Source of the DNA: Pseudomonadales bacterium
GTDB taxonomy: Bacteria; Pseudomonadota; Gammaproteobacteria; Pseudomonadales; Azotimanducaceae
Direction of reading: 5' to 3'
Assembly (NCBI GenBank): GCA_029251375.1
Contig: JAQXDL010000032.1
Coordinates: 1 to 64,000, forward strand
Length of the DNA: 64,000 bases
Shown: positions 8,572 through 16,548 of the stretch, piece by piece
Layout of the letters: each line of letters opens with the position of its first letter
Numbering within the stretch: position 1 is the stretch's first letter
The notes under the pieces: model-generated
What the model was told of the DNA's origin: nothing
Database searches by the model: none
Seen by the model: the letters and a program-made list of their open reading frames with translations, nothing else
Translations under genes and position numbers: made by a program

Positions 8572-9561
8572 TTAGCCAACTAGCTGCTGTTGAGTTTCAT
8601 TTAGCTCTGGCACAGCGGGTAATTTAAAACGTGGTTGTTTGTTCGCCTCGATAATATCCGGGAACTGATCTGCGTTAATGAAGCGATCACTCCAGTTCGT
8701 TGTCGAGGTCAAGTTTTCGACCGCGGCACGCCGTTTTGCGATCACTTTGTCGTTCGATTTTGCTTTTGGCATCATACAAATTAGGCTGACGGCGCGAAAC
8801 AAATCGTTGTCGAAATTAGGCGTTTCAAGCCCCGGGCTACTGCAGTGTATGGTGCGAGAATCCCACAGCATTAAGTCGCCGGGTTCCATATGACAAATTA
8901 TCGGCTCTGATGTCGCTAAAAGCTCATCGTCATTCGGAAAGCGGAAGTGATCAATGCTGGGGTGAATACGTGCAAGTCGCGCTGGATACAGTGTTGCAAT
9001 TTTCTCAAAGCGTTTGTGACTGCCCGGTACCATGACGTTGCCACCTGTCGCGGCCGACATCGGTAATAAGTTGACCAAACCCTGAACGCAATGTTTGCCC
9101 GGTCGACCAATCGGATGCTGGTCGATATGCATCCAACTAGGGCCATTGTTGGTGCGCCAGTTAGGGTTGTGTGTCCAGGGTCGCCACAGGGCAACGCCGT
9201 CAAAACTGGTGAGTAGTTCATCATCATTCCATACTGACGCAAAGGACTGTTTTACCGTAGGTATATCGCGAATATACCATTGCACCGCGCTATGTCCGAT
9301 GCCGTGACCGGGTAGTATGCCGCCGTGTACCGCAGTTGGCCAACGATCGTCATCCCATGTGTTGCGATCGCGTCGATCAATACCTGTGCCGAGTTCTTCT
9401 AAGTAATCCCACATTAACTGCATCGCATGATCAGCCTGCTCGGTTGATAGCGCATTGGCAATCACGACAAAGCCGTTTTCTTCAAGATAATCATTGGCGT
9501 CACTTGATCCAGCTTTGAAGCGAGGCACATGTGCATAACGGATGTTGATGTTGTCTGTCAT
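8572..9561 (-). CDS. Phytanoyl-CoA dioxygenase (PhyH) family protein
   Basis: A 329-residue Fe(II)/2-oxoglutarate-dependent oxygenase. The iron ligands are His and Asp in WMHIDQHP and a distal His in DSRTIHCSSPG, with the 2-oxoglutarate Arg in LFRAVSLI. PhyH-family enzymes hydroxylate diverse small molecules, not only phytanoyl-CoA. The frame extends 11 codons further upstream, but the ATG at 9559-9561 was chosen because GAGGGAA lies just before it. It follows the amidohydrolase gene by 47 bases. It is the second 2-oxoglutarate dioxygenase of this cluster, next to an amidohydrolase and a sodium symporter, suggesting stepwise attack on an imported compound (inference). Confidence 0.85.
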   Translation of the reverse strand: MTDNINIRYAHVPRFKAGSSDANDYLEENGFVVIANALSTEQADHAMQLMWDYLEELGTGIDRRDRNTWDDDRWPTAVHGGILPGHGIGHSAVQWYIRDIPTVKQSFASVWNDDELLTSFDGVALWRPWTHNPNWRTNNGPSWMHIDQHPIGRPGKHCVQGLVNLLPMSAATGGNVMVPGSHKRFEKIATLYPARLARIHPSIDHFRFPNDDELLATSEPIICHMEPGDLMLWDSRTIHCSSPGLETPNFDNDLFRAVSLICMMPKAKSNDKVIAKRRAAVENLTSTTNWSDRFINADQFPDIIEANKQPRFKLPAVPELNETQQQLVG

Positions 9562-9608
9562 GATGATTGGGTTCCCTCGAAAAACCTGATGCAATCTTAA
9601 AATAATTC

Positions 9609-10826
9609 TTATGCGGCGTGAACCGGTACGCCGCGCTTGATGACTTGGGTAATCGCCTTGTCGTCGGCCAGTGCGGCAATATTCTGCAGCGCATTAATCG
9701 GCGTAATAACCACATCGCCGTTCATGCCGGGTGCCAGACGGCCGATGCTATCGGGCCTTTTTAATATAATGGGATTCATAATGTACATCGCATGCAAGAT
9801 AGATTCGGCTGACTGTATCTCTGCGCGAATCGCAAACTCATGCCGCTGCATCGATTGGGTTTCGCCTATTAGGTCTGTGCCCCAACCCATTTTCACGCCA
9901 GCCTTGTCAGCCAGCGCAAGAGACTCCAGGCCTGATGCCAAGACCGCTTTGTTTTTGACGAGGTTTCGTTCGGGTAATCCCAGACGTTTACCTTCAGATG
10001 CCATAGCCTTAAACGTAACAAGTGTGGGTACCAACCAAGCGTCATGTTGAACCATTACTTTAACCGTTTCGGCATCCAACAAATTGCCATGCTCAATACA
10101 TTTAACGCCGTTGTTGACGGCCATCTGAATCGCCTCGGGTGTGTAAGCATGTGCCGCCACATAGGTCTTGCGATTGGTCGCTTCCTGCACGGCCGCTTGA
10201 ACTTCTGCCACCGTGTATTGAGTACAATCCAGTGGATCCATCGGCGTGGCGACCCCGCCGGAGACATGAATCTTGATAAAGTCGGCGCCGGCGCGGAGCA
10301 CGTGGCGGGCCGCTTTTCTAACAGCGTCAGGACCATCTGCGACGATGCCAAACGCACTGTGGCGCATCTGGCAAGCACAATCAGGCACCGCCAATATGCC
10401 GCTTTCGACATCGCCGTGACCGCCGGTTTGGGAAATCATTAGGTTGGCTTGCACAATATCAGGGCCGCGCGCCATACCAGTGGTGATAGCGCGCTTTAAT
10501 CCAACGACATCGCCGCCGAGGTCACGCACAGTGGTAAAGCCGCGGGCGAGGGTTTCTTCACTTAGTTGTGCCATGGCGATACCGAATTGGACCTCAGTCC
10601 ATTGCGACAAACGCGAGAAATTGAGCGTTGCAAGTCGAAAGTGCACATGTGCATCGATAAAGCCAGGCATCAGGAATTGACCATCTGCATCGACAACGAC
10701 GTCTGCAGATGATGTGTCGGAGTCCGCACTGATGAGGCCGTTTTCAATAACGAGTGTTTCGTTAGGGCGCATGTCCATAGTGTGTGGATCGAAAATTGAA
10801 CCGCCACGAATAATTGTTTTTGTCAT
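9609..10826 (-). CDS. Metal-dependent amidohydrolase (imidazolonepropionase/Xaa-Pro dipeptidase-like)
   Basis: A 405-residue TIM-barrel amidohydrolase. Metal ligands appear in order: HxH in GFIDAHVHF, the bridging Lys region in FIKIHVSGG, His in VAAHAYT, His in CIEHGN and Asp in GWGTDL. A small beta-sandwich formed by both termini (MTKTIIRGG... GDVVITPI) completes the fold. This subgroup hydrolyses N-acyl or dipeptide-like amide bonds; the substrate is not known. It is the first gene of the minus-strand catabolic cluster, with its promoter presumably in the repeat-bearing gap upstream. ATG at 10824-10826. Cytoplasmic, no signal peptide. Confidence 0.87.
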   Translation of the reverse strand: MTKTIIRGGSIFDPHTMDMRPNETLVIENGLISADSDTSSADVVVDADGQFLMPGFIDAHVHFRLATLNFSRLSQWTEVQFGIAMAQLSEETLARGFTTVRDLGGDVVGLKRAITTGMARGPDIVQANLMISQTGGHGDVESGILAVPDCACQMRHSAFGIVADGPDAVRKAARHVLRAGADFIKIHVSGGVATPMDPLDCTQYTVAEVQAAVQEATNRKTYVAAHAYTPEAIQMAVNNGVKCIEHGNLLDAETVKVMVQHDAWLVPTLVTFKAMASEGKRLGLPERNLVKNKAVLASGLESLALADKAGVKMGWGTDLIGETQSMQRHEFAIRAEIQSAESILHAMYIMNPIILKRPDSIGRLAPGMNGDVVITPINALQNIAALADDKAITQVIKRGVPVHAA

Positions 10827-11343
10827 GCGTCGACTCCGAAACTGAATCTGATTGCTTTAGACAGTGTGCCTAAAGTTAGTACACATATAGATAGTACACA
10901 TACAGAAGTAATCTTACGGATAGTACACCGATTACATTGGTGACTGCTATTAGCCGAAAAGCCGGTAAAACAGTTCGATTCCCGTTGGCCCCAATCCCAT
11001 TGGCCTAAATGTGCGTGACAATTTTTAATGAGTCACGTGTGTAGCTAAGTGTTGAAATACTGATGAGAAAATTTGATAGATCGTCGCCGTCGAAGGCGAT
11101 GCCCATAAAGTATTAGCGAAAGGCTGTTTCTGCTGGCAATAAAAGCCCAACTGATAGAGCCTAAACCGCTGTTTTTCTCGTGTTTTTCGGCAGCTTAGTT
11201 ATAAGTAAATAAAGCTTTGTAGTTTTGATACTTTGGGCTACGATGCGCGCCGCCGAATAGCTGTGCCAATAGCTGCAGCACCGGCTTGGCTTAACTGGCT
11301 CGTGGGTAGATGCCTGCGTGCTTCACTTTGAGGTGAACAGATT
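10827..11343. promoter_or_regulatory. Divergent intergenic region between the amidohydrolase and rimK genes, with TAGTACAC repeats
   Basis: A 517-base gap with no convincing reading frame. Three TAGTACAC elements occur near the amidohydrolase start: 10877-10887 and 10892-10902 (both TAGTACACATA, 15 bases apart) and 10921-10929 (29 bases further). This spacing suggests binding sites for a regulator of the catabolic cluster. On the rimK side a weak promoter (TTGTAG at 11217, TACGAT at 11239, spacer 16) precedes the GAGGTG ribosome site at 11331. No regulator gene adjoins. Confidence 0.45.
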
Positions 11344-12537
11344 ATGAAACTAGGTATTCTATCGCGCAGCCCAAATGCTTATAGCACACGACGTCTTAAG
11401 GAGGCGGCTGAGCAGCGTGACCACGAGATAAAAGTCCTCGATACGTTGAAGTTCGCCATCGACTTAGAGCGTGGCTCGCCTGATTTGTACTATCGGCAGA
11501 AACCGTTGAGTAGCTATGACGCTGTGCTGCCGCGCATAGGTGCGTCGATCACCTACTATGGCACGGCGGTGGTTAGACAGTTTCAGGAAATGGATGTCTA
11601 TTGTGCCAATACGGCGCACGGTATTCTCAACTCTCGCGATAAGCTGCGTAGCTTGCAGATACTAAGCCGACATCATATTGGTATACCCAAGACGACCTTC
11701 GTACGTGACAAAAAAGATGTACTGCCAGCCATTGCTAGGGTGGGCGGTGCACCGGTTGTTATAAAACTTATTGAAGGTACGCAGGGCATTGGTGTGTTGC
11801 TGGCAGAGTCGGTCAATCAAGCGGCTTCCATTATCGAGCTGTTGCAAAGTCAAAAGCAGAATGTGCTGATACAAAAGTTTGTTGCCGAAAGTAAAGGTAA
11901 AGACATTCGTGCGTTTGTTGTCGGCGATCAGGTTGTCGCGGCGATGCGACGTGTTGCGCAAGGCCAAGAGTTTCGCAGTAACGTCCATCGAGGTGGGCTT
12001 GCAGAGCCAGTTGAGCTTGATGAACGGTATCGCGAGACCGCCGTGCGTTGTACGCAAATTTTAGGTTTGAGTGTGGCGGGTGTTGACATGTTGGAAGGCG
12101 CAGATGGTCCGCAGGTGATGGAAGTGAACTCCTCGCCAGGACTTGAAGGCATAGAAAAATGTACTGAGCTGGATATCGCCGGCGCCATTATTGACTATAT
12201 CGCCGCGCAGGTAGATTTTCCCGAGATAGACGTGAGGCAAAGGTTAACCGTTAGCCGAGGCTATGGGGTTAGTGAAATTTATGTGCCGGAAGGTTCAAAG
12301 TTTGTTGGCCAAACCATTGTCGGAACCAAGCTGTCCGAAAGTGATATCAATGTGCTGACGCTATACCGCGGCGCTAAAGTCATACCTAATCCGCGAGAAG
12401 GACGGGTACTTGAAGCGGGGGACAAATTGCTTTGTTTTGGCAAGTTGGAAGCGATGCGCGGTATGGTACCGGTTCGAACCAGACGCAAGCGACGCCCAGC
12501 CATTCAAGAATTGGATACCCACATCAATGACGACTGA
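11344..12537 (+). CDS. rimK: RimK-type ATP-grasp glutamate ligase fused to a C-terminal RCK_C (TrkA-C) domain
   Basis: A 397-residue protein. Residues 1 to about 290 form the RimK ATP-grasp ligase, which adds glutamates to the C-terminus of ribosomal protein S6. Visible are MKLGILSRSPNAYSTRRL at the N-terminus, GTQGIGV in the nucleotide loop, and the metal/catalytic segment VMEVNSSPGLEGIE. Typical RimK stops near 300 residues. Here about residues 300-382 match an RCK_C domain (VSEIYVPEGSKFVGQTI through RVLEAGDKLLCFG), the ligand-sensing module of potassium-transport regulators, followed by a basic tail. The ATG at 11344 follows GAGGTG. The gene overlaps the next by 11 bases. The added domain suggests control by a nucleotide or other small ligand (inference). 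Confidence 0.88.
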   Translation: MKLGILSRSPNAYSTRRLKEAAEQRDHEIKVLDTLKFAIDLERGSPDLYYRQKPLSSYDAVLPRIGASITYYGTAVVRQFQEMDVYCANTAHGILNSRDKLRSLQILSRHHIGIPKTTFVRDKKDVLPAIARVGGAPVVIKLIEGTQGIGVLLAESVNQAASIIELLQSQKQNVLIQKFVAESKGKDIRAFVVGDQVVAAMRRVAQGQEFRSNVHRGGLAEPVELDERYRETAVRCTQILGLSVAGVDMLEGADGPQVMEVNSSPGLEGIEKCTELDIAGAIIDYIAAQVDFPEIDVRQRLTVSRGYGVSEIYVPEGSKFVGQTIVGTKLSESDINVLTLYRGAKVIPNPREGRVLEAGDKLLCFGKLEAMRGMVPVRTRRKRRPAIQELDTHINDD

Positions 12538-12994
12538 TATGCCACAAACCCTAGGTTGGCGCGAATGGGTTGGTTTTCCTGACATTGGCATTCCTCAGGT
12601 CAAAGCTAAAGTCGACACGGGTGCCCGTACGAGCAGTCTGCATGCGTTCATGGTTGAAGCCTTTGAACGCGATGGTGTGCCGTGGGTGCGTTTTGATATG
12701 CATCCATTGCAGACAAGCGATAGTGACGTGATTCGCTGCGAGGCGCCTTTAGTTGGTCAGCGCTCTGTGCGCGATTCTGGCGGTCATGAAGAGCTGCGTT
12801 ATGTCATTGAAACAACCATCACGATTGGCGATAGCCGTTTGAAGGCTGAAGTGACATTGACCGACCGGGACACCATGAAGTTTCGAGTACTGCTCGGCCG
12901 CACGGCCATCCGTGGTAAATTTCTGGTTGATTCAGGACGTTCCTATCTGCGTGGTAAGAAGAAGCGCAAGGTTAAGCGTCAACCCAAGGTCTAA
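12527..12994 (+). CDS. rimB: RimK-linked ATP-dependent zinc protease family protein (RimB-like)
   Basis: A 155-residue protein of the RimB/DUF785 family with a retropepsin-like fold. The active-site motif is KAKVDTGARTSSLHA (about residues 27-41). A C-terminal segment VLLGRTAIRGKFLVDSG resembles the second part of the fold, and the tail is strongly basic. In pseudomonads RimB acts with RimK in controlling S6 glutamylation. The start could be the ATG at 12527, overlapping rimK, or the ATG at 12539 immediately after the rimK stop; neither has a strong ribosome site, so coupling is likely. Four bases separate it from the next gene, making a three-gene operon. Confidence 0.83.
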   Translation: MTTDMPQTLGWREWVGFPDIGIPQVKAKVDTGARTSSLHAFMVEAFERDGVPWVRFDMHPLQTSDSDVIRCEAPLVGQRSVRDSGGHEELRYVIETTITIGDSRLKAEVTLTDRDTMKFRVLLGRTAIRGKFLVDSGRSYLRGKKKRKVKRQPKV

Positions 12995-12997
12995 ATT

Positions 12998-14065
12998 ATG
13001 GCAAGCAAAGTACCTGAGCTCAGCATCGGTGGCGTCAGCATCAAAGCTGGCGAGCGGCAAGTGGTTGATGTGCCGGTTGCACCCATGTACACCCATGACG
13101 ATCTGTCGATTTCTGTGCAGGTTGTGCGCGGCAAATCGGCGGGACCGACATTGTTTATTAGCGCCGCGATACACGGTGACGAGATAAACGGCGTTGAAAT
13201 CATTCGTCGGCTGTTGCAGCACAAAGCACTTAAAAATTTACACGGCACGCTGCTCGCGATACCCATCGTCAATGTTTACGGCCTACTTAACCACACCCGT
13301 TACTTGCCAGACGGACGTGATCTGAATCGATCATTTCCCGGCTCTGCTAAAGGCTCTCTGACCGGCCGTGTTGCGCATACCTTTGTACAGGAGATTGTCA
13401 GTAAGAGCACCCACGGTATCGATTTGCACACGGGGTCGCGTCATCGCAGTAACTATCCGCAAATCAGAGCGAATTTGGAGGATCCACAAACCCGTCATAT
13501 GGCGGAGGTCTTTGGTGTGCCGCTGGCGATCAATGCGAAGATTCGCGACGGTTCGTTGCGTGCCTGTGCGGCGGATGCTGGCGTGCCCATTTTGCTTTAC
13601 GAGGCAGGCGAGGCGTTACGTTTTGAGGAAATGTATATTCGCGCGGGGGTTAAGGGCATCATCAGTGTCATGCGCAGTCTTGGCATGTTGCGCAAGAGTC
13701 GTAGTTCAAAGCCACCCAGGCTGCCCATCATTAGCAACAAAACCAGCTGGGTGCGTGCGCCGGAAAGCGGCATTTTACGTACACTGGTTCCCCTCGGCGG
13801 CAACGTCACTGCGGGTCAAACCCTCGCTTTTGTTGCTGACCCCATGGGTTCAACCGAAACGGAAATTGTTGCGCCAGAGGATGGTATGGTCATTGGTCGA
13901 ACTAACTTGCCACTCGTATACGAAGGCGACGCAACCTTTCACATCGCACAGTATGGTCGCAGTGTGGCAACCGTCGAAAAACAAGTTGAACAGTTTCAAG
14001 AAGACAATCAGCCAGAGCCAACGGATATGGATGGCGAAAACCCCAGTGAGGCGCCGATCACCTGA
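12998..14065 (+). CDS. Succinylglutamate desuccinylase/aspartoacylase family zinc hydrolase
   Basis: A 355-residue M14-like zinc carboxypeptidase-fold protein. Zinc ligands are seen in AAIHGDEINGVE (His and Glu) and GIDLHTGSRHR (His), and the catalytic Glu lies in ILLYEAGE. The last 110 residues (from about 245) form the barrel-sandwich domain typical of this subgroup, ending in an acidic tail. AstE-type enzymes remove acyl groups from amino acids. Its tight linkage to rimK and rimB suggests it works on glutamylated or related substrates, but that is inference. The gene is convergent with the arylsulfatase gene. Confidence 0.85.
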   Translation: MASKVPELSIGGVSIKAGERQVVDVPVAPMYTHDDLSISVQVVRGKSAGPTLFISAAIHGDEINGVEIIRRLLQHKALKNLHGTLLAIPIVNVYGLLNHTRYLPDGRDLNRSFPGSAKGSLTGRVAHTFVQEIVSKSTHGIDLHTGSRHRSNYPQIRANLEDPQTRHMAEVFGVPLAINAKIRDGSLRACAADAGVPILLYEAGEALRFEEMYIRAGVKGIISVMRSLGMLRKSRSSKPPRLPIISNKTSWVRAPESGILRTLVPLGGNVTAGQTLAFVADPMGSTETEIVAPEDGMVIGRTNLPLVYEGDATFHIAQYGRSVATVEKQVEQFQEDNQPEPTDMDGENPSEAPIT

Positions 14066-14124
14066 GCCAAGTTTGGCAGGTGTTCATACCTCACATCCAT
14101 AAAAATTTGTCGCGCCCAGTACGC

Positions 14125-16455
14125 TTATTGCGTACTCAAACCCGCCTTAAACTTCCCCTTAGTTTCCGCATCCAAGGTTGCCTTATCTTTACTCGATAGG
14201 CGCTCGAGTGTCACACCAATGATCTTGTCTTTGAATTCGAAGTTGTGAGGATAGGGGCCAACCGCTGAGCCCGCATCTCGGCCAACATCGAAAGTCTCGC
14301 CGCTCATGGAGTAAACCACGGGTACGGTTTTGTCGATGCGACCTTCTGCGACTGTTTGATTGTTAACGAGCAATGTCGCTAGCCCGCCTTTGCCAAACCC
14401 ACCGTCATGTTCGTAGTGCAATTTGATGTTGTGCTGACCTTTGGGTAATGGCTCGCTCGCAGTAATCACTGTGATTTCATGACCAAACCAGTTGTAGACA
14501 AATGAGGGTTTCGCATTTGCGTCGAGATACAGACTCCAGCCCGCCATATTGCCGCCCTGACAAGCGATAACGCCTTGGCTGTGTTGGCCAGATAATTCGA
14601 TATTCGCCTCGATATTGTAAGAGGCATTTTTCAGATTAATGATGGAGCTTTCAGGCATGCGCACGTGCGCTTTGGTATAGGTCATTTTGCTATGACCTTC
14701 TAGCGAATGCGGCACACTATAGTCGCCGGTGCGCGCAGCGGATGCATCGCGCAGTGGATAAACGCCATTCTTTTCAGCCTCTTCATCAAAGCGTGCTTTC
14801 ATTTCAATGAGCTTGTCGGGATGCGAGGCGGCAAGATCATTACCCTGAGAAAAATCATCTTCAATGTTGTATAGCTCCCAAATTTCTTGGGGGCCATCAA
14901 ACTCGTAACCCGCATAACGAATCCACGGCAGGCGGCCGTGGAAACATGAGGCTATCCAACCATCATGATAGATACCCCGGTTACCAAGAATTTCAAAGTA
15001 CTGCGTTTCGTGGGTGCTCTTTAATGCTTCATCAGCAAAGCTATACACCATGCTGTCACCTTGAATGTCGCTTTGGGTAATGCCATTCACTTTCTCGGGG
15101 GCGTCAATGCCGACCAATTCTAGAATCGTCGGCACAACATCAATGACATGATGGAATTGGGATCTTAATCCACCTTGTTCCTTGATTCGGTCTGGCAGTG
15201 ACAACACCATGGCATTTCGGGTGCCACCAAAATGCGAGGCCACTTGTTTCATCCATTGGAACGGTGAGTCGAGGGCCCAGGCCCAGCCCACGTTGAAATG
15301 ATTTTCACATCGGTCCGTACCAAAATCATCCATGTGTTCCAGCAACCATTGCGGATCTTCATGCACGCCATTTTGGAACGAAGGCGCGCTCCATGCACCG
15401 TGCACCGTCCCTTCGGCTGATGCGCCATTATCACCGGTGAGATATATCACCAGTGTGTTGTCGAAACAGTCGAGTTCCGTTACTGCATCAATGACCCGTT
15501 CGACCTGCGCATCTGTGTGGGCCAGAAAGCCACTGAACACTTCCATTAGGCGACTGGCGACGGGTTTGTATTCATCGGGGTAGTCATCCCAGGCTGGAAT
15601 TTCATCAGCTCTAGGGGTCAGTGTTGTGCCTGGCGGAATGACGCCAAGTTCGAGTTGGCGTTCGAAGATTTCTTCCCTGAGCTTGTCCCAACCTTGATCA
15701 AATTGCCCATCGAATTTTTCGATCCATTCTGGCGCAACATGGTGTGGTGCATGAACAGCCGCCGGCGCAAAATAACAGAAGAAGGGTTTGTCAGGAGCTG
15801 AGGCTTTTTGGCGTTGTAGCCACTCAATAGTCTTGTCAGCAAGATCTTCAGTAAAGTGGTAATCCTCTTTGCCGAGATGCGGTTCAATCGGTGTGGTTTG
15901 ATCGTAGGCGGCGGGTTCCCAGTGGGACGCCTCTGCACCGACAATGCCGTAAAAGCGCTCGAATCCCATACCGGTTGGCCATCTGTCGAAGGGTCCGGCG
16001 GGACTCTGCTCCCACGATGGGGTTAAGTGCCATTTGCCGAAACATCCGGTTGAATAGCCGTTCTGCTTGAGTATTTCTGCAATGGTGGCTGACTCAGGCG
16101 GAATAGCGCTATCGTAGGCTGGAAAGCTGTTGGCGATCTCCGTAATGCCGCCCATGTGAACGCTGTGATGATTCCTCCCCGTTAACAAGGATGCGCGTGT
16201 CGGTGAACATAGCGCCGTCGTGTGAAACTGGTTGTAGCTCAGACCCTGTTTAGCAATCTTGTCGACTCCAGGGGTCGGTATTGGTCCGCCAAAGGTGCTG
16301 CAGGAACCAAAGCCAACATCGTCGAGCATCACCAGTAAAACATTTGGCGCGCCCTTTACGTCATTCTTCAGGTTGAGTGGGCTTGGGTCAGAATCAGCGT
16401 ACAAGCGAGTTGCATTGCCCGCGAAAGGCTCTGTCGGTTTAGGGATATCACTCAT
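14125..16455 (-). CDS. Arylsulfatase (formylglycine-dependent, type I)
   Basis: A 776-residue sulfatase. The N-terminal metal site is LVMLDDVGFGS, the formylglycine signature is CSPTRASLLTGRN (Cys to be oxidised by a maturase), and GCFGKWHL and YLTGDNGASAEG complete the active site. Residues beyond about 550 form a C-terminal beta-rich region. It is long compared with the usual 450-600 residues, but this long arylsulfatase subgroup is well known. No signal peptide is seen, so it may be cytoplasmic. The ATG at 16453-16455 (MSDIPKPTEPF) is preferred; another lies at 16485 in frame. It is next to an alkylsulfatase-like gene on the same strand, suggesting sulfate-ester use. Confidence 0.88.
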   Translation of the reverse strand: MSDIPKPTEPFAGNATRLYADSDPSPLNLKNDVKGAPNVLLVMLDDVGFGSCSTFGGPIPTPGVDKIAKQGLSYNQFHTTALCSPTRASLLTGRNHHSVHMGGITEIANSFPAYDSAIPPESATIAEILKQNGYSTGCFGKWHLTPSWEQSPAGPFDRWPTGMGFERFYGIVGAEASHWEPAAYDQTTPIEPHLGKEDYHFTEDLADKTIEWLQRQKASAPDKPFFCYFAPAAVHAPHHVAPEWIEKFDGQFDQGWDKLREEIFERQLELGVIPPGTTLTPRADEIPAWDDYPDEYKPVASRLMEVFSGFLAHTDAQVERVIDAVTELDCFDNTLVIYLTGDNGASAEGTVHGAWSAPSFQNGVHEDPQWLLEHMDDFGTDRCENHFNVGWAWALDSPFQWMKQVASHFGGTRNAMVLSLPDRIKEQGGLRSQFHHVIDVVPTILELVGIDAPEKVNGITQSDIQGDSMVYSFADEALKSTHETQYFEILGNRGIYHDGWIASCFHGRLPWIRYAGYEFDGPQEIWELYNIEDDFSQGNDLAASHPDKLIEMKARFDEEAEKNGVYPLRDASAARTGDYSVPHSLEGHSKMTYTKAHVRMPESSIINLKNASYNIEANIELSGQHSQGVIACQGGNMAGWSLYLDANAKPSFVYNWFGHEITVITASEPLPKGQHNIKLHYEHDGGFGKGGLATLLVNNQTVAEGRIDKTVPVVYSMSGETFDVGRDAGSAVGPYPHNFEFKDKIIGVTLERLSSKDKATLDAETKGKFKAGLSTQ

Positions 16456-16494
16456 TGCTTTTATTGGTTTCCTTGTCTTTTGCATCGATTTGTT

Positions 16495-16521
16495 GATGCC
16501 TCTTTAGAGGCATCTTTTTTT
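16495..16521 (+). terminator. Hairpin plus T-run of terminator type, oriented against both neighbouring genes
   Basis: Perfect 8-bp stem GATGCCTC (16495-16502) and GAGGCATC (16507-16514) with a TTTA loop, followed on the plus strand by seven T. Both flanking genes are on the minus strand, so it would stop antisense transcription. On the minus strand the same hairpin would sit in the arylsulfatase leader. Confidence 0.55.
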
Positions 16522-16548
16522 GTCGACGATCTTGTCTAGACGACAGAA

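Noticed and set aside
13368-14102. Plus-strand frame of 244 codons
   Set aside because: Out-of-frame overlap with the aspartoacylase-like gene, Arg/Cys/Ser-rich shadow composition.
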